Below are positions 9,922 through 20,653 of a stretch of 64,000 bases of DNA, one piece after another. The stretch's first letter is position 1. Every line of letters begins with the position of its first letter. This stretch comes from Aristolochia californica (Eukaryota > Streptophyta > Magnoliopsida > Piperales > Aristolochiaceae). Location of the stretch: positions 21,855,220 through 21,919,219 of the forward strand of contig JARWKL010000015.1 in NCBI GenBank assembly GCA_029961685.1. Direction: 5' to 3'. Position numbers and translations under genes: made by a program. The notes beneath the pieces were generated by a model. That model was given only the letters and a program-made list of their open reading frames with translations. It was not told where the DNA came from and did no database searches.

Positions 9922-12039
9922 AAATCGAAAAATGAATAAATAAACCCATAAAAAGTAAGAACGAATAAATACAAAAAAAAAAATATTATATACTGTAGTT
10001 CTATGTATGCACGATAAGCTCGCATGGACCATGTTTGTGAAAATGCTGGAATTAACGTGGGCTTTACTCATAGAGAGGGACCGTCTCTAATCGAGTGTTA
10101 TGGAACCTTCAGAAGACAGCATGTGTGAGTTTGAGAAAATTAATTAATCTATCACTGTAAATGAAAAAGGTATCTCTGTTCAGGGATCTGGGTCGCCATT
10201 TCTGAAGCTTCTTCACGAAAATTTTCGTATCTCTATCATAACAGGAACTTGCTTACTGGAGAAATTAATGCCGTTTAGCGGAAGTTCTAATGATTTTAGA
10301 AGCGAACCCTCATCATGAAATCTTCGCAGGGGTCCCATGCATGTAAATCAATTCCTTCTCCTTCCGTTTGAAACGCAGAGAGATGAACGAACGAATAATA
10401 ATCCACAAAAGGGTATTTCTTTTCTTCACTCAATCGTTGCTTGGGTGCGTCAACTTCTTGGTGTCAACGTAGTGGGTGACGATTGGATGTGTTCATCAGA
10501 AGATGGTTTTTGCTTGATTTTACTCTCTTTAATTCTGAACTGTTTTCAGAGAGGGAAGATCATGGAAAGAAAGAAGGACAACACGTGAAAGAGCAGCTGC
10601 AATGGCCGCTCGGAGAAGAGAGCAGGAGAAGGGTTTTTTTGTTTTTGTTTTTCTGGTTTGATCATTCCCTTTTCTTGTTGAGAAAAGCAGAAGAAGGAGG
10701 CCACGCGGGGAACCGAACAGTGAAGGCGATATCTTCCGAGGCAAAAAGAGATTGTCCAGTCCTCTCCAGTCTCTTCTTCAAATTTAAAACTGATCACATG
10801 TTCCTAGTCTCAATTTTTTTTTTTTTAAAAAAAGAACCATTTCAAATTTCAATAGACAAAGAGTGTTTCAATAAATAAAAAAAGTTCTTAGTTCCAGCGG
10901 AGTTGGATTTGTCGTGAACCAGTCGATAGCAAAACAAGAACAGAACCTATAAAAACTTCTTAATACACTCATGGTTGAAAAAAGCCCTTTTTTCCCTGGA
11001 GTTGGGAGTTGTCGTGGATCTAGGACCAAGTACTACTTGCTTCATGTGACTCCAATCAAATGCCCTAAGGTTTTGAGTTTAGGTTTAATAGTCGTAGTCC
11101 ACATGAATTATGTAAGAACATTAATGAATAGGACTATTAAGTACCTAGCCAACTCGCCAAAAGCTCTAGAATTGATAGAACAAGGAAAGCTAGGGCTTTA
11201 AACTTATCCTACACTAGGACCCATTGATGTGGGTCTAGTAGGTCATGTCGATACGTCTTATTCAAACTCTCCATGTGATTAATTAAAATAACCCTCTTTT
11301 GAACTAAAAATTTTAAGGTGGGTCTCTATAAGATAAAGATATATGCATGGTTTACTAGCTACACATATTAATCAATGTGAAAGATAGGATGTTGGCCTTC
11401 AAATGTATTAGAAATATAGCTTTCACCAAGTATCTAAAGCTTCTCTCTCAACCTCGAGTCTCTTTCTTGACATGGCTGGTCAGAAGAAAAGCAAAACGAA
11501 CAAGAATGACAAAGGAGAGACCAAAACCTAGGAGAAACTCAACTTATCCATTCCAGCCCTCTCAACTTATCTCAAAGTTTACTTCAGCAAATGTGTTTCT
11601 CTAGCTGTATCCATATATTTTTTGCCTTTACTTGTGTCCTTTTCTCACTCTTTCGGTATTATAATGATTTCTTTAGAATCCTGATTTGTTATTAAACGAG
11701 TAAGCCCTTACGTTTCGTATAACCAATTAACATTTTTGAGTATGCATGACAGATGCTTTCTGAGGTGAAAGTGGAAGACGAAAGCTGGTTATTTAGTTAT
11801 TTGGAGAGAGAGAGAGAGAGAATGGAGGTAGAGACAGGGACGAAGACAGAGAAAAGTTTAATGATTTTTCTCTACTCGTGAGCATTCTATAGCTTTAAAT
11901 ATACCCAGAAGTGAGCGTCTATAATGATGAAGAAGCCATGGTTATGCTACTGAGAGGTAGAATGACCCCATTCATATGTCATTTCGTTTGGAGAGAACAG
12001 GAAGACTAGAAGCTGTCGTGTTCCTTCTGGTTTTCTCTC

Positions 12040-12074
<35 letters not shown>

Positions 12075-13612
12075 TTCATAAAGATGGGACGATAGTGTTG
12101 GCTTGCAAGCTTTCACTTACAACAATGGGAAGATATAATCATAAAGCTATAGGTTAGTTGGTTTTTAAATTATGAATTGCTTTAAACTCTCAATAGATCC
12201 TTGACCACTATTGCACCAAGACGGTATTGTGAAGAATTGGTCAAAAAAAACAAAAAAAATGATCATCTAGTCATTTTTTTTCATCCTTTCACCTATTCAT
12301 CTCATTGATGCCACCCATTCTTAGTCTATGAATCTTCTTCTAAGTTTCGACAGGTTAGGAGCTTTTTTACTTTTAACTATCCAACTTCGAGAGGAGCTTT
12401 CATTATGTCTTAAGTATCTCTTTCAGTGTCACTGTCTTGGTTACTTAAACCAGTCTTTCTGTTCTACAATTTCACAACAAATATGTATTTCAAAGGGTAA
12501 CCACTAGTTTAGTGTTTAATTAACCAAATGAAGGCGGCCATTTGATCTTAGTCGAAGACATCGTTCTCTAAGCGTGTCCGACGCAGGGTTTTACGGTATA
12601 ACTAGCTCTTCATAACAGTTTTATTCCACAAATTTGAGTGAATCTTAATCCACTTCAATGTCCTAAATTGACTTGGTTATCTATAAGAGTATGTAAAAAA
12701 AGAGAGTCTTAGAATGAACCCAAGTTCTTGAAGACTTTCTTCATCGTGGTTGCCTTTCCCTTATGATTTATAGCTTTTAAAGACCAGTGGAAGCAAATGG
12801 ACAGCATAATCAAGTGTCCAAGTAAATAATTTCAGACTTTCAATTTATATTCTAAGGTCAAAGACCAAGCCATTTTATATCTCAATCATGGTCACTCAAC
12901 CTCTGCGTGTGGACTAATGAAGTTCCCATGAAAGCAAGTAAACTGGACTTTTTGGCTAACTTGACTTGGCCCTATGAGTTGGTGTTGTAGAGTTAGATGA
13001 AGATTTTTGGCTTGATTCAAAATCATCCTTATAATCTTAATGAAGAGTTTTAAATTCTTTTAATTTTGCATATACCTCTAAAAAAAATAGTTTTCATTAT
13101 TACACTTCTACCATCCACTTGTTGAGACCGATTATTCGGATTTGGAAAATAATTTTTGCCTTTCTAAACGGAGTTTGAATAAAGTAACTGTTGATGTCTA
13201 GGGCCGTTCATAGTTCTTACAAAAGGGTTAGAAGACAAAGGAAGAGAAAGAAGAGAAGAGATGAAAGATGATAAAGGAGGAATCGTAAATCAGTAGGCGA
13301 AAGGTAGGGAAGGAAAGAAGCAAGATTAGAATTGAAAGAAGAGAGGCTAAAGCCGAATGCTCTAACCATGCCCCCGTGCCTCTATTTATAGTCGAAGTGT
13401 GATGAATATAATATCAAGAATACCCTTACGATTACACCTTTTAAGAAAAAAGACATAAGAAGACATACATCATTATTTTGATTAATTACAAAGTCATGCC
13501 ACCTCTTATCGGAGATTTGTCCTATTTATTATAATGTCATCCTATTTTACCCAATTTCATGTTGTTCTACGATTTTATCTATATTACTAGTTTTCATGGA
13601 TTCAAAACTCTA
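9922..13612. other. intergenic DNA with GA microsatellites and a possible LTR remnant
   Basis: No gene is supported. Short open frames (for example near 10483-10878 and 10971-11201) show no recognisable domain or splice partners. GA microsatellites lie at 11804-11820 and 12044-12071. Around 13375-13400 the minus strand has a strong TATA-like ACTATAAATAGAGGCACGG, resembling the promoter of a plant LTR, but paired ends were not found. Confidence 0.6.
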
Positions 13613-13646
13613 TGGGCCTGAATCAGTTGATTTTAGTGTCTGGGCC
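13613..13646 (+). promoter_or_regulatory. two site II (TGGGCC) elements upstream of PPR gene
   Basis: TGGGCC occurs at 13613 and TGGGCCT at 13641, 81 and 53 bp before the ATG at 13694. Paired TGGGCY site II motifs, bound by TCP factors, are common in promoters of plant genes for organelle biogenesis, including PPR genes. Function here is inferred from position and family habit. Confidence 0.55.
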
Positions 13647-13693
13647 TATTTTGTTCCTGGAAGTGGATCAACAGGTTTCGTCGCCTCGCTTCC

Positions 13694-15028
13694 ATGGTGG
13701 TCTCCCTCGCCCGCCACCTTAGACTCGAATGTCATCAACACTTGAGGGGAATCTCCTTCGCTTCTGCTTCCATTTCCTTTAGCGCAATCAGAAATGCTTC
13801 GTCTCCTCAGGATGCCTTCCATCTCTACCGTCAAATGCTACGGAACGGCGTTTCTGTCGACAGTTACTCTGCCTTATTCGCTCTCAAGGCAAGTTCTCGT
13901 CTCTCCGACCCTTCTACCGTCTGCCAACTCCACGCTCACCTGTGCAAGAATGGGCTGAATTCTCATCTATATGTCGGGACTGCACTGCTAGGTAGCTACG
14001 TTTATTCCTCATTGGATGCTGCGGTTCACTTGTTTGATGAAATGCCTGAAAGAAACGTTGTTACGTGGAATACCATGATCACTGCATACTCCAAGTCTGG
14101 AAAAGTTGAAAGAGCACGCGAGGTCTTCGATTTTATGCTTACAAGGGATCTTTCGTCTTGGTCAGCCATGATTGCGGGCTACATGGACAATGGCAACTAT
14201 AGCCAAGGGCTTGCTCTCTTTCGTCAAATGGTGAGTCATGAGATGCTGATGCCTGATGAAATGAGCCTAATGACACTCCTTTCTGAATGTACTCGGAGAG
14301 GTCTGGCTGGGCTGTTGGGGAAATCAATACATGCCTACGTGCAGAAGAACGGGTGGCCGCTAAATGTTGCCCTTGGTACAGCTCTGGTTGATATGTATAC
14401 CAAGTCTGGGTTCCTGCAGTATGCAATGCAGATTTTTAAAACGATGAAAGAGAGGAATGTGATGACTTGGAGTGCCATGATTTGTGGGTTAGCTTTGCAC
14501 GGTTATGGGCACCGGGCTCTTTCTATGTTTGAGAAGATGAAAGAAGCCAATGTGCAACCTAATGAGATCACTTTTACAGGGATTTTGAATGCTTGTAAGT
14601 ATACAGGTTTGGTAGACTTGGGTCGTAAGAATTTCATCAGTATGATTGCAGATTACGGATTAGAACCTAGGATTCAACATTATGGGTGCATGGTGGATTT
14701 GTTAGGGAGGGCAGGATTACTGGATGAGGCTTATGAGTTCATTGAAACGATGAAACTTGAACCAAACATTGTTGTTTGGAGCTCTTTCTTAGCAGCATGT
14801 AAGACACATGGACGATTTGATATGGTGGACAGAGCGCTGAAACCTGTCATGCTGTTGGCCAAACCAGACAGAGATGGAGGAGTATATACATTAATATCAG
14901 ATTTGTATGCTCTGAGGAGCAAATGGGAAGACGTCGAGCAGATGAGAAAATCCATGCTCAAAGACAATGTGAAGAAGGTAGGCGGCTCCAGTTTTATTCA
15001 CATGATCCAGCCCATAGCAATTACATAA
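13694..15028 (+). CDS. pentatricopeptide repeat protein, PLS class, E subgroup
   Basis: An intronless 444-residue protein. PLS-class PPR proteins bind organellar RNA in a sequence-specific way and usually specify C-to-U editing sites in mitochondria or plastids. The Arg-rich, acid-poor N-terminus (MVVSLARHLRLECHQHLRG) fits an organelle presequence. PPR motifs run from about residue 40 to 350, for example VVTWNTMITAYSKSGKVERA, GTALVDMYTKSGF and VMTWSAMICGLALHG. An E domain follows from about 358 to 435 (WSSFLAACKTHG, YTLISDLYALRSKWEDV). There is no DYW domain, so editing would need a DYW partner. The absence of introns is normal for the family. I cannot name the orthologue or the RNA target. 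Confidence 0.93.
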   Translation: MVVSLARHLRLECHQHLRGISFASASISFSAIRNASSPQDAFHLYRQMLRNGVSVDSYSALFALKASSRLSDPSTVCQLHAHLCKNGLNSHLYVGTALLGSYVYSSLDAAVHLFDEMPERNVVTWNTMITAYSKSGKVERAREVFDFMLTRDLSSWSAMIAGYMDNGNYSQGLALFRQMVSHEMLMPDEMSLMTLLSECTRRGLAGLLGKSIHAYVQKNGWPLNVALGTALVDMYTKSGFLQYAMQIFKTMKERNVMTWSAMICGLALHGYGHRALSMFEKMKEANVQPNEITFTGILNACKYTGLVDLGRKNFISMIADYGLEPRIQHYGCMVDLLGRAGLLDEAYEFIETMKLEPNIVVWSSFLAACKTHGRFDMVDRALKPVMLLAKPDRDGGVYTLISDLYALRSKWEDVEQMRKSMLKDNVKKVGGSSFIHMIQPIAIT

Positions 15029-15899
15029 ATTAGTTCATCTTCAATCTGAGTGTCAAAACAGAAATCTTCTCTTTGGAGAGAGAAGGACCACATCGAACGA
15101 ATACTGTAAAGGGTGCTTTGCCTGAATTCCTACATTTACAAGTTCTGAAGGTACATTCATAAATGCCGAGATGCAACACCGAGGGAGCCGAAGGAGAGAT
15201 GTTTTAATTGTCGCCAGTGATTTTTTTCCATAGGAGGATGTCTCGACATATTTATTTTTTGCAGGTGTGAATAGACCCAAACGAGAGAGGGCATATAGAC
15301 AGACAAGGAAACCAGAAGATCCTACTGCAGATGGCTTTGTGTGTTATTCTGTAAGTGTGAATTTATTATCCAGGGCAATCTGTCTGCTACTCTGTCAAGG
15401 AAACCAGACTGCTTGATTGAACTTGAACATAGACATAAATGAACATTAACGACTACTTGAAGTATGGCTTCTTAAGAAAATAACTGAATCATACAAAGAG
15501 AAAAAAGAAAAATAGTTGAATCAACAAACTCATTAATTCTAGTTCAAGTACTGAGTATTTTCATCCAATTCAAGTTTACTGTTTTAGTATCAAGCATTTG
15601 TTATAACGATCACTGTATATGAGTCTTTCTGTGCAGCATAATCCGGATGGTTCATATGGGGGTCTCCATCAAATTTCTGTAGGCATATTGACATTGAAGG
15701 CTATGTTGATTGGGCAAAGCAGTCTACTTTCGAATATTGTCGGCCAATGCTAAAGCATAATATAGGCTCATGACATACATTAACAGTAAAATCTATATTT
15801 TGATCCGCAGCAGTCAAAACCCGCTGCCGACTGCCGACTTCCGTATCATAATTCATAAATTCCAAAACCCTTCTTAGTTTCTTCTCTCCCCTACCCACC
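15029..15899. other. intergenic, upstream of the LRR gene
   Basis: It holds the 3' flank of the PPR gene and the promoter of the LRR gene. A pyrimidine-rich leader (TTTCTTCTCTCCCCTACC) precedes the LRR start. No further gene was seen. Confidence 0.6.
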
Positions 15900-17066
15900 A
15901 TGGCAGCTTCCGCCCCCGCTGCCAGCCTCCTTCTCCTCCTCTCCGGCGTCTTTTTCCGTTTTGCTACTCCGCTCACTCACCCCTCTGACGTCTCTGCTCT
16001 CCTCACCTTCAAGTCCGCCATCTCCGTTTCTTCGATCCCTCCCTGGTCCTGCCTTGCCTCTTGGAACTTCTCTGCTGACCCCTGCAATCCCTCCCCCCGA
16101 ACCCATTTCACCTGCGGTATTACTTGCTCTGTCGTTGGTGCGGGACACCGTGTCATTGCTCTCGTTCTCGATCCCATCGGCTACGTCGGCCCTATCTCAC
16201 CCTCCCTTGCTAGCCTCACATCCCTTGTTCACTTGGATCTCTCTGATAACTCCTTTCACGGCGAAATTCCTACTTCCTTGTTCGCTCTTCCCCAGATGGA
16301 GACCCTCGCGCTCAGATCCAATTCTCTGTCCGGTCGTATTCCGGCATCAATTTCCGGTCTCAAATCCCTTAAGGTGCTTGATCTTTCCCGTAATGCCTTC
16401 ACTGGGTTCATCCCCAATAGTGTCCGCTACATGACCAGTTTGAGAAGGCTTGACCTCAGCTTCAACAAGCTCGTGGGCGGCATTCCCGTTCTACCCCCGC
16501 ACGTCACCGAGCTTGCCATCAAGGAAAATTCCCTCTCGGGTCCTCTTCTCCAGTCCTCTTTCCTGGGCCTCAACGAGCTCGAAGTTGTGGAGCTCGCCGG
16601 AAACAAGCTCGCTGGAATGCTCGACTCCTGGTTCTTCCAGCTCCCTTCCGTGCAGCAAATCGACCTGGCCAACAACAGCCTCACTCGAGTCGATATCCCC
16701 AACCCATCGCGGACGGAGTCCCAGATCGTAGCCTTCGATGTGGGATTCAACCAGCTGGAGGGATCCATTCCAGTGGCACTCGCCTCGTTCCCGTACCTCT
16801 CGGCTCTGTCCCTGAGATACAACCGACTGCAAGGGATAATCCCGTCGGAATTCGGGAAAAAAGGCTCGCTGAAGCGATTGTTTCTGGACGGGAATTACTT
16901 GAAGGGACGAATCCCAGACGGATTCACCGGGGGCAGAGTCGTTTCGGGGAGTTTCGGGGACAACTGCCTGGAAAACTGCCCGAGCAGACTGCAGCTGTGC
17001 GCAGGCGCCCAGAAACCCATCTCCGTCTGCAATCAAGCGTACGGTAGAAGGCCCGGTGGGCGTTAA
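15900..17066 (+). CDS. secreted leucine-rich repeat protein without kinase domain
   Basis: An intronless 388-residue protein. The ATG at 15900 is in good context (CCACCATGGC). Residues 1 to about 25 form a signal peptide (MAASAPAASLLLLLSGVFF). An LRRNT-type cap follows (DVSALLTFKSAI to FTCGITC), then about ten plant extracellular LRRs from about residue 85 to 350, for example LVHLDLSDNSFHGEIPTSLF and LKVLDLSRNAFTGFIPNSV. The C-terminus has a Cys-containing cap (NCLENCPSRLQLC) and a short basic tail. There is no transmembrane segment or kinase, so it should act in the apoplast or cell wall. It resembles Arabidopsis LRR family proteins of the At1g03440/At4g03010 type, from memory. The coding region is much more GC-rich than its flanks. 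Confidence 0.9.
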   Translation: MAASAPAASLLLLLSGVFFRFATPLTHPSDVSALLTFKSAISVSSIPPWSCLASWNFSADPCNPSPRTHFTCGITCSVVGAGHRVIALVLDPIGYVGPISPSLASLTSLVHLDLSDNSFHGEIPTSLFALPQMETLALRSNSLSGRIPASISGLKSLKVLDLSRNAFTGFIPNSVRYMTSLRRLDLSFNKLVGGIPVLPPHVTELAIKENSLSGPLLQSSFLGLNELEVVELAGNKLAGMLDSWFFQLPSVQQIDLANNSLTRVDIPNPSRTESQIVAFDVGFNQLEGSIPVALASFPYLSALSLRYNRLQGIIPSEFGKKGSLKRLFLDGNYLKGRIPDGFTGGRVVSGSFGDNCLENCPSRLQLCAGAQKPISVCNQAYGRRPGGR

Positions 17067-17370
17067 TTTGGTCAAAAGTAACATGAAATATTTCATGATC
17101 GTCACTTTGATTATATTATTTATATAATCCAAGACCACATGCTTAAAAGTTGTAATTTCCATGAGCTGCTGCACATGATGAGTTGGAAACCATGACTATT
17201 ACCCACCCTTGTTGACTAATTTTGTGGAGGGATTCGTTGGAGACAAAATAACGTGGGTCTCACCATATGGCTCTTTGGCTCTTGACTCAGCTCGAAATTA
17301 TGTTATTTTACCAAAATATCGGTATTTATAATAAAAGAGCCATGTTAGAGCGTGCAAGAGTAAATATGTA

Positions 17371-18393
17371 TGTTAAATTTTTGGAAAAGAGAAAAACTTT
17401 ATTGACTTGTTGTAATTTGATTATATCAGTTATTATTTACACCTTTATGTGATACTTTTTATTGTGAAAGTCATGTAAGAGCCTGTTATATTTTTTCTTC
17501 AACACTCTCCCTCAAACTGGAGTGTTGAAGAGAAAACTAGCTCAACTTTAGGGCTTAAACATTTTTTAACAGGCTCTTACTTAAATATAACTAGAGAGAT
17601 CATCTTATTTAAATATAGATCAGATTGTCATGAAATTTTCTCCTTTTGAAACTAGATTTCAATACTTTTCATCCAAGTATACCTTTTCTTCATAAAATAT
17701 ATTTCTTTTGAGGTAAAGAAGCTGATATATTTCGGGAATTTGTCATTTGGCCGAATTGAGTACTCTTTTTTCTTTAGTCAACATGACCATTGACTCTTCC
17801 AGGATCGATATCTCCCTCTAAAAAAATCAGATTGAGAATTAGTTGAATATGTAAGAAATTGATGGCATAAGACGGCTCAAAATTTGATGTTTTCTGCTAT
17901 TGATCAAAACTCTCTTATAGTCTGACCTTTACTGTTTCAAATATTGATTTATCTTTTTAGATAATTCCAATTTCCAAAATACGTTTTGAGTTGGAAAGTA
18001 GACTCAAATATCTTTCCGTTAATATATAATTTGAAATATTAAAAGTTCAGTACAGAGGTTCGAATGCCAAGAAAACAACGGGTATTAGAACTAAAAGAGA
18101 AAAAAAAGAAAGATAAATACGAACTTAAATTACTAAAGATGATAGATAAAAAAATATCAAATTATCATTGTGGGTTGACCCAATCAACTCATAGAACCTG
18201 CTTTGATATTATGTTGAATTTCTGGAAAAAAAAATGTCATTGACTTGTTGTAATCTGTGTACATGAGCTCCTATTTATAATAGAGGAAAGTAATCTGTGA
18301 GACCTTCTCCTGTGAGACTCTTGTAAGACTCCACCAAATTAATTTTGGCTCTGTGAGAGTCATGTAAGAGTGTTCCATATCTTCTCTTCAACA
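17371..18393 (-). mobile_element. small non-autonomous LTR retrotransposon with target-site duplication
   Basis: Two direct repeats form the ends: 17371-17504 (134 bp) and 18212-18393 (182 bp). On the minus strand each begins TGTTGAAGA and ends TTCAACA or its variant TTTAACA; the shorter one has an internal deletion. Next to the minus-strand 5' LTR is TAATATCAAAGC (18211-18200), a 9/12 match to the initiator tRNA-Met primer site TGGTATCAGAGC. Next to the 3' LTR is a polypurine tract, AGTTTGAGGGAGAG. Both flanks carry ATGTA (17366-17370 and 18394-18398), a 5-bp target-site duplication. The interior is only about 0.7 kb with no gag or pol, so the element depended on a Copia-type relative. Confidence 0.88.
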
Positions 18394-18573
18394 ATGTAAA
18401 ATGTCATCGTCTCACTAACTTCTCACTTAGTTATCTAAAATCTAACAAAATCAAGCATAATATAAGAAAAGAGAAAAATAAGGGGAATTAATAAATAATA
18501 GAGGAGACAAAGAATAATAAAAAAATGGGGATATAAACTCATATATTTTAGTTTTAATTAAGGGCCTTTTTAA

Positions 18574-20105
18574 GGAAACTTCAATGGATCCCACCTCTGT
18601 GAGAAGATCCTCTCCGAATCACAAGATCCTCGCTGTCGATGTGTATAATGACAAGATTAAGCATCTTTTGGAGCCCGCCGGTCTTCCCTGGGCCGATCGA
18701 ATCCAGTTTCACCGTGTTAACATCAGGCATGACTCCCGCCTTGAAGGCCTTATCAAGATGGCAGACCTGGTATGTTTTTTACAGTGTTTCTTGCTTCAAC
18801 TTTTGCAATTTTGAAAATGCATTTTGTTTTTTACCTGTGTCTCTGTTGTTATGAATGGTGGCTCTCACCTTATTTTCGTAGATCATTAATTTGGCGGCTA
18901 TCTGCACCCCTGCTGATTACAACGCACGTCCCCTCGACACCATTTACAGCAACTTTATCGATGCATTGCCTGTGGTGAGGTTTCTGGACTGTTTTTTTTT
19001 TTTTTTTTTGTAGATTTTCTTCCGTGCTTTTATAGTTCACTTTTTCTCTTTAATAACTTCGTGATTTATTTGTCGTTCTAAGAACACTCTGTTTTTAATG
19101 GGACTGCATCAGTGTAAGTGCTTTTTGAAGAACAGGCAATTGCTTCCAATTGTAGCGAGGTGGTTGAGGTCTCCACCATCTATATTTGGTGATAAACGAT
19201 GTTGAACAAACAGTATCATTTAGCTTGCTTCTTGTATAGACTCCTCACATGACTTTGTTTGTGCAAATGAATTTATGTTATTATGATTTCAGGTTTATAC
19301 TCTGGATTTTCAGGTTTTCTCTTCTGCATCTCTTTTCTTTTTTCTCTTATTAGTAGGTTCTTTGAAGATTAAAAAGAAAACAAAAAAGTAACTTCTGCTT
19401 TGCGGTTGATTTAAAATGGAGGTCTCTCTTAATGTTTTATATGAAATATGTTTATGTTCTTACTCCTCACATATGCAATAATGTTTTATACTCTGGATTT
19501 TCAGGTTTTCTCTTCTGGCATGCTTTAGTAATGTGAGTACATCAAGCTCCAAAACTGAAGTTTTTGAGTGTCACATATGACTTCTTCTGCCAAATTTCTT
19601 TTTCTGCGGCAGAATCTCCTCCGAAGCAATCCCCTCAAGCTTGTGGATGGTGGGCAGACCCAAAACACCTTTGTTTACGTCAAAGATGCCATTGAAGCTG
19701 TATTATTGATGATTGTAAGTGCCAAACAAAACCTAGAAGTGTTATTTAGCATCACAACTTACAACAGTGCTAGACTCACCATCAATGATCCTCTTCAGGA
19801 AAATCCCGCCAGGGCTAATGGTCACATTTTTAATGTGGGAAATCCAAACAATGAAGTTACAGTGAAGCAAACTTGCTCAGGTCAGTGAGGGAATGTTGAT
19901 TGAATCAAGCTTGAGCTGTATAAATTGTTTGTTTCCTGTCGTGACGGTTGGTGCTGTCTTGTCCTTCAGGTGTACTCAATAGTAAGTGGTGAGCCATAAT
20001 TGGAGGTACCCACAGTTGATGTAAGCTCCAAGGAGTTTTATGGCGAAGGATATGATGACAGCAATAAACGAATTCCTGACATGACGATCATCAACAAACA
20101 GCTTG
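18574..20105 (+). pseudogene. UDP-D-apiose/UDP-D-xylose synthase (AXS) pseudogene
   Basis: AXS converts UDP-glucuronate to UDP-apiose and UDP-xylose for rhamnogalacturonan II and apiin. Exon-like segments are 18574-18769 (GSHLCEKILSE, then AVDVYNDKIKHLLEPAGL), 18882-18974 (INLAAICTPADYNARPLDTI), 19613-19714 (PLKLVDGGQTQNTFVYVKDA), 19799-19880 (ANGHIFNVGNPNNEVTVKQ) and 19970-20105 (VDVSSKEFYGEGYDDSNKRI). Introns with GT/AG sites remain, so this is a genomic duplicate, not a retrocopy. It lacks the N-terminal NAD-binding GAGGFIG start, the central exons with the catalytic Tyr/Lys region, and the C-terminal exon. There is a frameshift near 18617, an inserted base near 19871 and a stop codon near 19993. 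It cannot encode an enzyme. Confidence 0.88.
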
Positions 20106-20389
20106 GTATGTTTGTTTGCTTTCTTATCTTTCTCGTGGCTTGAGTGTTGCTTCTCCAAAACTATTCATTACTCCAATCTCCTCTTCGTTTTCTTTCTCTA
20201 ACGATCTGAATTTTCCCATCTTCAGCTTCTTCCAAATATTCGTCAAGAGTCCGGAGTAGTTTAATGGCATCCAGTCCATTCACACAAGTAAAATCTCTTC
20301 TGGGAACCTTACGAACTCGCTTCCTATGGCGCCTACGCTATTTACATGGAGCTCATGATGTAAAATGCTTCTTAATTTGCAGGGCGGCG

Positions 20390-20653
20390 GCGGGAGGAGT
20401 AACGCAGACACAACGGGGAGGGCAGTGGGCGCGGTGAGTATCGGCCTGTAAAGAGGAAGCGAAACCGACTGCCGTGGAGGTAGTGCACGAGTCTGAGCCA
20501 TCGGAAACTGGTGTTGCTGCCGATGGGATAATGGCTAAGGCGACTGTGATGGCCGTGCACGCTGCTGAGTCCGGCAAAAACGCCGTTACCGGCGCGGCTC
20601 AGTCGGTAAAGGATGCCATTTCGGGGCATTCTTCTCAGGGCGGTGACAAGTAA
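20390..20653 (+). pseudogene. GC-rich broken open frame, unidentified (LEA-like composition)
   Basis: This GC-rich island stands out from its AT-rich flanks. A candidate acceptor (TTTGCAG) ends just before GGCGGCGGCGGG. One frame reads GGGRSNADTTGRAVGAVSIG and stops; shifting by one base, it continues CKEEAKPTAVEVVHESEPSE and ends VKDAISGHSSQGGDK before TAA at 20651. The Ala/Lys/Glu/Gly-rich, Cys-poor composition recalls late-embryogenesis-abundant proteins, but I cannot match a family. The frameshift suggests a decayed 3' exon. It lies 285 bp past the last AXS-like exon and is not part of AXS. Confidence 0.35.

Noticed and set aside
10483..10878. 131-codon plus-strand open frame near the MYB promoter
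   Set aside because: Low-complexity Phe/Lys/Glu-rich product, overlapped by open frames on the other strand, no domain and no splice context.
10971..11201. 76-codon frame MVEKSPFFPGVG...
   Set aside because: No recognisable family, no homologous flank and no supporting splice sites.
16491..17174. 227-codon minus-strand frame opposite the LRR gene
   Set aside because: Antisense shadow of the LRR coding region; its sense strand has a signal peptide, LRRs and a good start.
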